Shown here: piece by piece, positions 12,128 to 20,735 of the stretch
How the letters are laid out: each line of letters starts with the position of its first letter
Position numbering within the stretch: position 1 is the stretch's first letter
Assembly: GCA_016235825.1 (NCBI GenBank)
Contig: JACRIL010000056.1
Span: 1-39,001, forward strand
Origin: Planctomycetota bacterium
GTDB taxonomy: Bacteria > Planctomycetota > Phycisphaerae > SM23-33
Length of the DNA: 39,001 bases
Direction of reading: 5' to 3'
The notes under the pieces: model-generated
What the model was told of the DNA's origin: nothing
Database searches by the model: none
The model's input: only the letters and a program-made list of their open reading frames with translations
Position numbers and translations under genes: made by a program

Positions 12128-14866
12128 TCAGCGGGACGGCTGCTGCCGCGAGGCGGCCTCCGGCGGTCCGGACGGCTCTATCCGGGCCGCGCAGCACTTG
12201 TACTCCGCCGTCGCCGTAACCGGGTCGAATGCGTCGATGGTCAGGGCGTTGGCCGACTCCTCCACAAAGTGGAAGGGCATCCAGATGGTGTCCGGGCGGA
12301 CCTTGCGGCCCACCGCCGCGCGCGCCGTGGTCCGGCCGCGACGGCTGCGCACCACGACCTCCTGCCCGTCGCGGATGCCGTAGCGAGCCGCGGCGTCCTC
12401 GTGAATCTCCACGAAGTTCCGCGGCTGCTTCTGTGTGGCGACCGCCATCCGGCGGGTCATGGTCCCGACGTTGTAGTGGTAGAGCGTCCGGCCGGTGGAA
12501 AGGATCAGCGGGTACTCCGCGTCCGGCTCCTCCTTCTGCGGCTGAAAGGCGATGGAGTGGAAAAGCCCCTTGCCTCGGGTGAATTTCCCCTCGTGAAGGA
12601 ATCGCGTGCCGGGGTGCTCCGCCGTGGGGCAGGGCCACTGCAGGCCGTCGCCTTCCAGACGCGCGTAGTTCATCCCCGCGTAGCTGGGCATCAGCGAGGC
12701 CAGTTCGGCGAAGACCTCCGCCGGACCGGGGTAGTTCATCGGGTAGCCCATGGCCGTCGAAACCGAGCAGAGGATTTCCCAGTCCGGCCTGGCCCGGCCC
12801 GGCGGCGCGACCGCCCTGCGGATCCGCTGCACCCGCCGCTCGCTGCACGTGAAGGTGCCGTCCTTCTCCGCGAAGCACGCGCCCGGCAGGATCACGTGGG
12901 CGAGCCTGGCCGTCTCGGACATGAAGATTTCCTGGCAGACCAGAAAATCGAGCTTACGCAGGTGGGCGATGACCTTGGTCTGGTTCGGCTCGGACATCAC
13001 CGGGTCTTCGCCCATCACGTAGAGGGCCTTGACCTCGCCGTTGCCGGCGCGCTCGATGAAGTGGGTAACCCGGCCGCCGGAGTTCTCCGGGAGCTTCACG
13101 CCCCAAGCCTTCTGGAACTTCTCGCGGCTGACCGGGTCTTTCCAGTCCTGGTAGCCGGGCAGGCGGTGGGGCATGGCCCCCATGTCGCAGCCGCCCTGGA
13201 CGTTGTTCTGGCCGCGAAGGGGGTTGATGCCGCTGGAGGGCTTGCCGATCTGGCCGCAGAGCATGGCGAGGTTGGCCAGGTTCTTGACGTTGTCCGTGCC
13301 GCAGGAGTGCTCGGTGATGCCCAGGGTGTAGAAAATGCCGCTGGGCGCGCCCCTGGCGTAAAGCTCCGCGGCCTGGCGGATAAGCCCGGGCTCCACGCCG
13401 CAGTACCGGGCGGCCTTCTCGACGGTATAGCCGCCAAGCCCCTCCCGGAAGGCATCGAAGTCCTCGCAACGCTCGGCCACAAACTTGCGGTCGTAGAGGC
13501 CCTGCCCGACGATGTGGCTCATCATCGCGTTGATGAGCATGTTGTCGCTGCCCGGGCGGTGCTGGATGAAGATGTGGGCGTGATCGGCCAGCCAGGTGCG
13601 GCGCGGGTCGCAGACGATGAGCGTCGCGCCGCTGCGCAAGGCCCGCTTCATCTCCAGGCCCACGATGGGGTGGGCCTCGGTGGCGTTGCAGCCGATGACG
13701 AACATCACCCGGCAGTCGCGGATTTCGCGAGTGCTGTTGGTCATGGCCCCGCTGCCGAAGGCTGCGGCCAGGCCCGCAACCGTGGGCGCGTGGCAGGTGG
13801 TCGCGCACTGGTCCACGTTGTTGGTGGAGGCCGCCGCGCGGGCCAGCTTCTGCATCAGGTAATTTTCCTCGTTGGTGCAGCGGCAGGAGGACATGAAGGC
13901 CAGGGCCTCCGGCCCGCCCCGGTCGCGTATCTGTCGCAGCCGGCTGCCGACCAGCCCGATGGCCTCATCCCAGGACGCCGTCCGGAAGCCGTCGCCCTCC
14001 CGGATCAGCGGGTCGGTCAGACGCTCGGGCGAGTTCACGAACTCGAAGCCGAAGTGGCCCTTGACGCAGAGGTGGCCGTCGTTGACCGGCAGCCCCGGCG
14101 CGGAGGTAACCCGCACGATGCGGTTGAGCCGGCGGTTGACCTGCAGGTCCATCTGGCAGCCCACGCCGCAGTATGTGCAGGTGGTGCGAACGGCGGCGAG
14201 GTCCTTGGCTCGGCCGAGACCCATGGCGGCCCTCTCGCGCATCGCTCCGGTGGGGCAGACGCGGATGCAGCCGCCGCAAAGTTCGCAATCGGACTGGTGC
14301 AGCGGCCGGCCGTGGGCGGTGTTTACCTTCATGGCGATGCCGCGGCCGTCGAAGGTTATGGCCGAGGCCATCTGGACCTCGTCGCAGAAGCGGACGCAGC
14401 GGCCGCAGCGCACGCACTTTTCGGCGTCGTACTCGATTCCGCGGTTTTCGGAGGTATAGTTGAGCGCCACCGGCTCGCCGTGCTGGTAGGCGCCGTAAAG
14501 CCATTCATCCGCGCCGTAGCGATAGGCCAGGTCCTGCAGGACGCAGCCGCCGTCGGCGTCGCAGGTGGTGCAGGCCACGCGGTGCTCGCTGAGGAGCAGC
14601 TCCAGGATGGCCTTGCGGCGCGCCGCGAGTTCCGGCGATTCGGTTATCACGGTCATCCCTTCGGAAGCCTGGGTGATGCAGGCCAGCACCGGCGCACGGT
14701 CGATCCCGCCGACGTGCACCTGGCACAGCCGGCAGGCGCCGACCGGGGAAAGCCGCGGGTCGTGGCAGAGATGGGGAACCTCGATCCCGGCTGCCAGCGC
14801 CGCTTCCATGATGGTCTGCCCGGGCCGGGCCTGGACTTCCCTGTAGTCTATCGTCAGCCGGATCAT
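12128..14866 (-). CDS. fdhA: NAD(P)-linked formate dehydrogenase, molybdopterin catalytic subunit
   Basis: The 912-residue protein oxidises formate or reduces CO2 at a molybdenum or tungsten bis-pterin site. In order: an N-terminal 2Fe-2S ferredoxin domain (PHLCHDPRLSPVGACRLCQV), a NuoG-like His/Cys cluster region (SEHRVACTTCDADGGCVLQ), two 4Fe-4S motifs (CVRCGRCVRFC, CELCGGCIRVCPTG), the cluster motif C-T-Y-C-G-V-G-C (residues 230-237), then the molybdopterin domains. The catalytic position is Cys358 in DQCATTCHAPTVAGL, so it is a Cys, not selenocysteine, enzyme. I chose ATG 14866, which overlaps the previous stop by ATGA. The TGA stop lies in the loop of a GTCCCGC/GCGGGAC hairpin. With NuoE- and NuoF-like partners it forms a soluble NAD(P)-coupled complex. 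Confidence 0.92.
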   Translation of the reverse strand: MIRLTIDYREVQARPGQTIMEAALAAGIEVPHLCHDPRLSPVGACRLCQVHVGGIDRAPVLACITQASEGMTVITESPELAARRKAILELLLSEHRVACTTCDADGGCVLQDLAYRYGADEWLYGAYQHGEPVALNYTSENRGIEYDAEKCVRCGRCVRFCDEVQMASAITFDGRGIAMKVNTAHGRPLHQSDCELCGGCIRVCPTGAMRERAAMGLGRAKDLAAVRTTCTYCGVGCQMDLQVNRRLNRIVRVTSAPGLPVNDGHLCVKGHFGFEFVNSPERLTDPLIREGDGFRTASWDEAIGLVGSRLRQIRDRGGPEALAFMSSCRCTNEENYLMQKLARAAASTNNVDQCATTCHAPTVAGLAAAFGSGAMTNSTREIRDCRVMFVIGCNATEAHPIVGLEMKRALRSGATLIVCDPRRTWLADHAHIFIQHRPGSDNMLINAMMSHIVGQGLYDRKFVAERCEDFDAFREGLGGYTVEKAARYCGVEPGLIRQAAELYARGAPSGIFYTLGITEHSCGTDNVKNLANLAMLCGQIGKPSSGINPLRGQNNVQGGCDMGAMPHRLPGYQDWKDPVSREKFQKAWGVKLPENSGGRVTHFIERAGNGEVKALYVMGEDPVMSEPNQTKVIAHLRKLDFLVCQEIFMSETARLAHVILPGACFAEKDGTFTCSERRVQRIRRAVAPPGRARPDWEILCSVSTAMGYPMNYPGPAEVFAELASLMPSYAGMNYARLEGDGLQWPCPTAEHPGTRFLHEGKFTRGKGLFHSIAFQPQKEEPDAEYPLILSTGRTLYHYNVGTMTRRMAVATQKQPRNFVEIHEDAAARYGIRDGQEVVVRSRRGRTTARAAVGRKVRPDTIWMPFHFVEESANALTIDAFDPVTATAEYKCCAARIEPSGPPEAASRQQPSR

Positions 14867-17800
14867 CGGGGTCTCTCCCCGCGGCGGCGTTTCAGTTCCT
14901 CTGCGCGTTCGAGGTCGCAGCGCAGGCATCTCCGGGCCTCGCCGACAGCCACGGCGCGATCCAACGTCCCGGCGACCTCGCCGAAGGATGCGGCTCTCGC
15001 GGCCGGGGCGGTCATGGGGGGACGCGGCCTCGCCGGGGCCGGCTCACCCTCGACGGCAAAGCGCCGGCTGGACAGGCTGAGATGATCGGGCAGTTCGCCG
15101 CTGCCGCCGAGCAGCCGGTCAATGGCGCATGCCGCGCGCTGACCATCGGCGACCGCCTGGATGACCGAGGCCGGCCCGCGCACGCAGTCGCCGCCGGCGA
15201 AGACCGGCTGGCGACCGGTAGCCAGGGTCACTGGGTCCACCTTATAGGTTCCCTCGTCGGTGAGTTTCAGGCCCCAGGCGCTCTCGGCGGCCACAACCTG
15301 GCCCACGGCGCTGATCACCGCCTCGCAGGGGAGATCGAACTCGGAGCCGGCGACGGGCACTGGCTGCCGCCGTCCGCTCTCATCGGCGGAACCTAGTTCC
15401 ATGCGGGCACACTTGATGGCTTTGACCCGCCCATCTGCCCCAGTAATCAGCCCCACGGGCTGGGTCAGGAACTCGATGCGGACGCCCTCTTCCGCGGCAC
15501 CCTCGATTTCCTCGGGATAGGCGGGCATTTCGGCGCGGCTCCGGCGGTAGACGATGGTTACGTCGGCTCCCAGCCGCCGGGCCACGCGGGCCGCATCCAC
15601 GGCCACGTTTCCGCCGCCGATGATCGCCACCGTCCGGCAGAGTTGCTGGGTCGCGCCGCCCAAGCGCCGGTCTCGCAGGAACTTGACGCCGTCCAAGACA
15701 CCCGGGGTGTCGGTGCTGATGCCCCTGAGCGGGGCGCCCTGATGTGCGCCCACCGCCAGAAAAACCGCTTCGTACCCTGCCGCCAGGAGGTCGTCCGGAG
15801 ACCGGACTTTTGAACCCAGCTTAAGCTCGATGCCCGTGGAGAGGATGAAGTCAATGTCCAGTTTCAGGCGTTCGGCTGGCAGGCGGTATTCGGGGATGCC
15901 CACCAGAATCATCCCGCCTGGACTGGACATCTCCTCGAAGACTGTCGCATGGTGGCCGAAGAATCGCAGGAAGTAGGCGCAGCTCAGACCTGCCGGCCCG
16001 GCCCCTACCACCGCCACGCGGTGCGAGGTCTGGCGCTCCAGCCAAGCCTCCGGCGGCCGCCATGGCGCGGCCACGGCGTCAGTCGCAAGGCGCTTGATGT
16101 CACGGATGGCCAAGGGCTCGTCCACGTCGGTGCGCCGGCAGTACAGCTCGCAGGGCCGCTCGCAGACCCGGCCGCAGACCGAGGCGAATGGATTGCGCAT
16201 CTGGACGACCGTCAGCGCCTCGGCGTTGCGTTCCTCGGCAGCCAGGGCCAAATAGTCGGGTACGTCCACGCCCGCCGGGCAAGCGTGCTGGCAGGGGGCC
16301 TCGACCAGCGCGGAGCAGGCCGCGGCCCGGCACCGCCCGAGCATGATGTGCTCGATATACTCCTCGCGGAAGTGCCGGAGAGTGCTGAGCACCGGGTTGG
16401 GGGCGGTCTGTCCCAGGCCGCAGAGCGCGTTCTTCTTGACCTGCAGCGCCAAGGTCTCCAGCTTGTCAATGTCTTCGATCCGGCCTTTCCCGGCACAGAT
16501 ACGATCGAGAATTTCGAGCATCCGGCGCGTGCCGATCCGGCACGGGGGACACTTGCCGCAGGACTCCTTGGCGCAGAAGTCCATGAAGTAGCGGGCGATG
16601 TCCACCATGCATGTTGTTTCGTCCAGGACGATCAGGCCGCCCGAGCCCATGATGGCTCCGACTTCCTTCACGGACTCATAGTCGATTGGCAGGTCCAGGT
16701 AGCGGGCGGGCACGCAGCCGCCCGAGGGTCCGCCCATTTGGGCGGCCTTGAAGGCCCGGCCCTTGGGAATGTCTCCGCCGATCTCGTGGACGATCTGGCG
16801 GAGGGTGGCGCCCATAGGCACCTCGACCAGCCCGGTGTTGTTGACTTTTCCGGCAAGGGCGAAAATCTTGGTCCCCTTGCTCGTGGGGGTGCCAAGTTTG
16901 GCGTATTCCCGCGCGCCTGCGCGCAGAATGGCGGGCAGGTTGGCGAGCGTTTCGACGTTGTTGATGCAGGTCGGCTTGCCCCACAGGCCGCTCTGGGCGG
17001 GGAAGGGCGGTCGCGGCCGGGGACAACCGCGCCGGCCCTCGATGGAGGCCATGAGCGCCGTCTCCTCGCCGCAGACGAAGGCCCCCGCGCCGGCCTTGAT
17101 CTGAACATCGAAGGAGAACCCGGTGCCCAGGACGTTCTCGCCCAGAAGGCCCAGCCCGGCCGCCTGGCCGATGGCCAGCCGGATGTGTTCGATGGCAATG
17201 GGGTACTCGGCCCGGATATATGCGCAGCCGTGCCGCGCGCCGATGGCGTAGGCGGCGATGAGCATTCCCTCCAGGACGGAGTGAGGATCGCCCTCCAGCA
17301 CCGCCCGGTCCATGAAGGCGCCGGGATCGCCCTCGTCGCCGTTGCAGACCAGGTACTTGGGGCTTCCCGCCGCCGCGCGGGTGATCGCCCATTTTTTGCC
17401 GGTCGGGAACCCCGCTCCTCCCCGGCCGCGCAGCCCCGAGGCCGAAATTTCCCCGATAACATCCTCGGGAGTCATCTCCGTCAGGACTTTCTCCAGCATT
17501 TCGTAGGCCCCGGCGGCCAGGGCCTGTTCGATGCTCGCCGGATCTATCCGGCCGCAGCGGTCCAGGACCCGGCGCGTCTGGCGGGCGAAGAATGGGACGT
17601 CGGAACGCTTGGGGATGGGGCCTTGCGGGCCCTGGAAGCACAGGCGCCCGACCACCTGGGCGCCGAGCAGCGTGGTCCGCACAATCTCGGGCACGTCCGC
17701 TGGAGTGGCGCTCAGGTAAAGAATGCCATCCGGTTCGATGCTGATGACCGGTGCGCCGGCGCATATCCCCTGGCAGCCGGTCTTGACCAGGGCCACTTTT

Positions 17801-17973
17801 TCGGCCAGGCCGGCAGCGGCCAGCTCTCGTTCAAATGCGGCGTGGACTTCGAGCGCTCCCAGCGCCCGGCAGCCGGTGGCGCAGATGCGCACTTCCCGCG
17901 CGGGCCGGCGTTCCTGGGCCTCACGGCGCAGCTTCCGCAGCCGCGCGATCTCCGGCGCGACGGTTCCGGGCAT
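14863..17973 (-). CDS. NuoF-GltD fusion: NAD(P)H/flavin subunit of the formate dehydrogenase
   Basis: The 1036-residue fusion has, in order: a thioredoxin-like 2Fe-2S domain (C31, C35, C67, C71), the NuoF/HydB FMN-NAD(H) domain with GLRGRGGAGFPTGKKW (about 177-192) and GAFVCGEETALMASIEG, the 4Fe-4S motif ESCGKCPPCRIGTRR (about 468-482), then from about 545 a GltD/NfnB-like module. That module has a Cys-rich N-terminal region (APCQHACPAGVDVPDY), an FAD site VAVVGAGPAGLSCAY (about 651) and an NADPH site VAIIGGGNVAVDAAR (about 780). Electron-bifurcating HydB/HylB proteins usually carry extra ferredoxin domains at the C-terminus; here a complete second flavoprotein takes that place. It starts 5 bp after nuoE and overlaps fdhA by ATGA. 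Bifurcation to ferredoxin or NADP is inference. Confidence 0.9.
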   Translation of the reverse strand: MPGTVAPEIARLRKLRREAQERRPAREVRICATGCRALGALEVHAAFERELAAAGLAEKVALVKTGCQGICAGAPVISIEPDGILYLSATPADVPEIVRTTLLGAQVVGRLCFQGPQGPIPKRSDVPFFARQTRRVLDRCGRIDPASIEQALAAGAYEMLEKVLTEMTPEDVIGEISASGLRGRGGAGFPTGKKWAITRAAAGSPKYLVCNGDEGDPGAFMDRAVLEGDPHSVLEGMLIAAYAIGARHGCAYIRAEYPIAIEHIRLAIGQAAGLGLLGENVLGTGFSFDVQIKAGAGAFVCGEETALMASIEGRRGCPRPRPPFPAQSGLWGKPTCINNVETLANLPAILRAGAREYAKLGTPTSKGTKIFALAGKVNNTGLVEVPMGATLRQIVHEIGGDIPKGRAFKAAQMGGPSGGCVPARYLDLPIDYESVKEVGAIMGSGGLIVLDETTCMVDIARYFMDFCAKESCGKCPPCRIGTRRMLEILDRICAGKGRIEDIDKLETLALQVKKNALCGLGQTAPNPVLSTLRHFREEYIEHIMLGRCRAAACSALVEAPCQHACPAGVDVPDYLALAAEERNAEALTVVQMRNPFASVCGRVCERPCELYCRRTDVDEPLAIRDIKRLATDAVAAPWRPPEAWLERQTSHRVAVVGAGPAGLSCAYFLRFFGHHATVFEEMSSPGGMILVGIPEYRLPAERLKLDIDFILSTGIELKLGSKVRSPDDLLAAGYEAVFLAVGAHQGAPLRGISTDTPGVLDGVKFLRDRRLGGATQQLCRTVAIIGGGNVAVDAARVARRLGADVTIVYRRSRAEMPAYPEEIEGAAEEGVRIEFLTQPVGLITGADGRVKAIKCARMELGSADESGRRQPVPVAGSEFDLPCEAVISAVGQVVAAESAWGLKLTDEGTYKVDPVTLATGRQPVFAGGDCVRGPASVIQAVADGQRAACAIDRLLGGSGELPDHLSLSSRRFAVEGEPAPARPRPPMTAPAARAASFGEVAGTLDRAVAVGEARRCLRCDLERAEELKRRRGERPR

Positions 17974-17978
17974 GGAAG

Positions 17979-18485
17979 TTACCCGCCTTCCGGCCGGCCG
18001 GCGCCGCGAATGGTTTCCAGAACCTTCACCGCGCGGTCCGGCGTGAGCTGCCCGAAGTACTGGCTGTCGACGAGCATCACCGGAGACAGAAAGCACGTGC
18101 CCAGGCAGGCCACGGTTTCAAGCGAGAAGACCATGTCCTCGGTGGTCTGGCCGTCCCCGACGCCAAGGTGCCTGGAGACGGCGGAGAGAATCTTGGGCGC
18201 GCTGCGCACGTGGCAGGCCGTTCCGCGGCAGAGCCTCACGGTGTGCTTCCCGTGGGGCTGGAGAAAAAACTGGCCGTAGAACGTGGCCACCCCGTAGAGT
18301 TTGGCCACCGGGATGCCCGTCAGCCGGGCCAGTTCGTCAAGGGCCTGGCGAGGCAGGTAGCCGTAGGCGTCCTGCATATCCTGCAGGGCGCTGATCGCAT
18401 CGCCCTCGGTGAAGGGCGCGCGGGCGGCGACGATCCTGGCGACCGGGGCCAAGTCCAGTTTTTTCTCGGCGACTGCCTGCGGCAT
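17979..18485 (-). CDS. nuoE: NuoE-like 2Fe-2S thioredoxin-fold subunit
   Basis: The 168-residue electron-transfer subunit is of the NuoE/HydC/HylC type. It has the N-terminal helical region (ALQDMQDAYGYLPRQALDEL) and the 2Fe-2S ligands in RLCRGTACHVRSA and ETVACLGTCFLSPVM. It is the first gene of the minus-strand operon with the NuoF-GltD fusion and fdhA. I chose the ATG at 18485 because AGAGG is spaced 7 nt from it; ATG 18491 and GTG 18509 are in-frame alternatives. The 240 bp upstream, to the end of murJ, contains no gene; the operon promoter must lie there, but I see no strong consensus. Confidence 0.9.
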   Translation of the reverse strand: MPQAVAEKKLDLAPVARIVAARAPFTEGDAISALQDMQDAYGYLPRQALDELARLTGIPVAKLYGVATFYGQFFLQPHGKHTVRLCRGTACHVRSAPKILSAVSRHLGVGDGQTTEDMVFSLETVACLGTCFLSPVMLVDSQYFGQLTPDRAVKVLETIRGAGRPEGG

Positions 18486-18725
18486 CTTCATGCCTCTCTG
18501 CGCCGCCACCTTAAGTCAGATCGGGGCGGCGTTCCACATCGTGTAAAAAATTCACCGCATCTTTAAACTATAGCGGCAGGCGGCATGATATCAAGCCGCT
18601 TTCCCCGCGATCTTGCATGAATTTTTTCGCCTGACTGCCATCTTATTGCGATGGTTTCAGCAAGCCCGACCGGCAAGCAGCACGTCGGAGCCAAAGACGA
18701 ACCTCACGAGACACGATCTTGATTG

Positions 18726-20405
18726 TCAAATTCCGGATTGCTGTTCCGGTCCGGCCGGCCGGTCAGGTTCGTCCGGCGAGGCCTTGTGTCCGCCAGAGCG
18801 AACGCTTTGCAGCAGTTCTCCGATTTCAGGGCATCGCAGGGCTTTTGCGGCAAGGAAGAACATTATCGCGCCGGCCGGCACGCCCGCGGCGACGATCATC
18901 CAGTACGGCCGGTCCGCCAGCAACTGCTGCACGACGACCAGCGCGCCGGCCATCGCGCCGCATGCCGCCACCGAGCGGGCCGCGCTCGCCGCGAGCCTGC
19001 GCAGGCCCAGCGAGCCGATCCGCCGCCTCAGCAGCAGGGCCAGTATGATCGTGTTTGCCCCGAAGGTCGCCGCGGTCGCGATGCCGAAAGCCCCCGGCCC
19101 GATGCCCGGCGCCCACGCCAGCGCGGCAACCATAATAAGGTTAGGCCCGACCAGCCAGCAGGAGACTTTCAGGGGCAGAGCGGTTTCCTTGAGCGAGTAG
19201 AAGGCCCGCGTGAATATCTGGTAGGTGCAATAGGCCCACATTCCCAGGCAATACAATTGCAGGACGAAGGCGGAGGTTTCCGCGTCGGCCGGGCCGAATT
19301 TCCCGTGCTCGAAGATCAGCGAGACGATTGGCCTGGCCAGGAAAAACAGTCCTGTTCCGGCGGCCAGGCCCTCCATCATGGCCAGCCTCGCGGCCCGGTT
19401 GACGCTTTCGCGCAGGTTCGCCATGTCGTCGCGGGCGGCGTAGCGCGAAAAAAGCGGAAAGATCGCCACGCCGAGCGAAACGGCCAGCACGCCCATCGGC
19501 AGTTGATAGAGCCTCTGGGCCGCGTAGACGTGAGCCAGCACGCCCTCGGAAAGCGGTTTAACAAGCGTCAGGCCGAAGAGTTCGATTGTCGGAGAATTTT
19601 CGGTGGCCGACAGGACCCACGCGATGACGTCGTTGAGCAGTTCGCACAGTTGCAGGAAGCCCAGGCCCAGCAGCACCGGGGCCATCAGGCGGAGCATCGG
19701 CCCGACGGCAGGATCGATGGGCCTGAACACCGGCCGGATTGAAAAACCGTGCCGCCGCAGCACCGCCAGCACGCCGGCGAGTTGGACCAGGCCGGCGATT
19801 GTTACGCTGCATGCGATGGCGATCAACTGGACCTTCTGATCGGCCTGAAAGATCGGCCCGGCGGTCCATGCGGCAGCGATCATGAATATGTTCAGGATAA
19901 CCGGCGCGAAGGCGGGAAAACCGAAATGCCCGCGGCAGTTGAGTGCCGCGCTGCCCAACGCCAGCAGGCAGACGGTAACCGTAAAGGGCAGCATAAGACC
20001 TAATAACAAAAGGAGCATCTGCCTGTCCGGCAGGCCCGGCCAGAACAGGCCCCAGACAAGCAGGCCCGCCCCGGCCAGCGCGCACAGGCAGCAGAGTATG
20101 ACGGCCAGCAGCCCAAGGGCGTTGGCGAAGAGAGCCTTGGCCCTGTCGAAACCCTGCTTCTCGGCCGTCTCGGTGAACGTCGGCACGAACGCGGCCGACA
20201 GCGCGCCCTCGCCGAAGAGCCTGCGGAAGAGGTTGGGAACCTTGAACGCCAGAATGAACGCGCTGGGCAGGCGCGAGGCGCCCAGCAGCCAGATGATCGC
20301 CATGTCGCGGACCATGCCCAACACGCGCGAAACAACTGTCAGGCCGGCCATCAGCTTTGCCGATCCGAAAAAATGCTCGCGCTCCTTGTGGGCGATATCC
20401 GACAT
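18726..20405 (-). CDS. murJ: Lipid II flippase MurJ
   Basis: This integral membrane protein of the MOP/MviN family (about 559 residues, roughly 14 helices) moves lipid II across the inner membrane for peptidoglycan synthesis. The N-terminal signature is complete: SAKLMAGLTVVSRVLGMVRD, then PSAFILAFKVPNLFRRLFGE and GALSAAFVPTF. YQLPMGVLAVSLGVAIFPLF and QIFTRAFYSLKET, both conserved in MurJ, follow. I chose ATG 20405; a TTG at 20441 would add 12 residues, and neither has a clear ribosome binding site. The C-terminal 25 residues are a hydrophilic tail. It is divergent from the glycosidase gene. Confidence 0.92.
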   Translation of the reverse strand: MSDIAHKEREHFFGSAKLMAGLTVVSRVLGMVRDMAIIWLLGASRLPSAFILAFKVPNLFRRLFGEGALSAAFVPTFTETAEKQGFDRAKALFANALGLLAVILCCLCALAGAGLLVWGLFWPGLPDRQMLLLLLGLMLPFTVTVCLLALGSAALNCRGHFGFPAFAPVILNIFMIAAAWTAGPIFQADQKVQLIAIACSVTIAGLVQLAGVLAVLRRHGFSIRPVFRPIDPAVGPMLRLMAPVLLGLGFLQLCELLNDVIAWVLSATENSPTIELFGLTLVKPLSEGVLAHVYAAQRLYQLPMGVLAVSLGVAIFPLFSRYAARDDMANLRESVNRAARLAMMEGLAAGTGLFFLARPIVSLIFEHGKFGPADAETSAFVLQLYCLGMWAYCTYQIFTRAFYSLKETALPLKVSCWLVGPNLIMVAALAWAPGIGPGAFGIATAATFGANTIILALLLRRRIGSLGLRRLAASAARSVAACGAMAGALVVVQQLLADRPYWMIVAAGVPAGAIMFFLAAKALRCPEIGELLQSVRSGGHKASPDEPDRPAGPEQQSGI

Positions 20406-20519
20406 GGCCGGGATTATCGTGTCCGGCGGACGGTCTGGCAAATGAGAAAATCCGCGGGAAATAATGCCAGGTTATGGGGAACTGCGCCGGAATGCGGGAA
20501 ATTTTCCCGGCACAAAACT

Positions 20520-20630
20520 CTTCAGCCCGTCAGGGCGGCTGAAAATAGCCCGGGCTGAAGCGAGGACGACAAGGCCCTGGCAGCCATGGAAGGACGCGCC
20601 TCGAAATCCACACAGGCATAACGCATCATT
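20520..20630. repeat. Dispersed palindromic repeat upstream of murJ
   Basis: CTTCAGCCCG (20520-20529) pairs with CGGGCTGAAG (20551-20560), and the sequence continues to about 20630. Read on the minus strand it gives the open frame MAARALSSSLQPGLFSAALTG that I associate with a repeat widespread in planctomycete genomes (memory, not searched). The 330-bp gap between murJ and the glycosidase gene holds this repeat and a possible weak promoter (TACAAT at 20656-20661), nothing coding. Confidence 0.5.
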
Positions 20631-20735
20631 TTCCTGCCGAAAATATGTAACCGATACAATAGTTCGCCCACATATCCTGTTGCGCAGTTCAGGAACCAGG
20701 AAAGAACGGATAAAACGGCATTCAGGAGATCAAGC

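Noticed and set aside
13790..13798. Possible selenocysteine in formate dehydrogenase
   Set aside because: The codon at the catalytic position is TGC (Cys358), not TGA, so no SECIS element is needed.
12083..15085. 1000-codon plus-strand open frame
   Set aside because: It is antisense to fdhA, whose domains and cysteine motifs are unmistakable; long antisense frames are common in high-GC DNA.
15949..18279. 776-codon plus-strand open frame
   Set aside because: It is antisense to the NuoF-GltD and NuoE genes; its translation has no recognisable domain.
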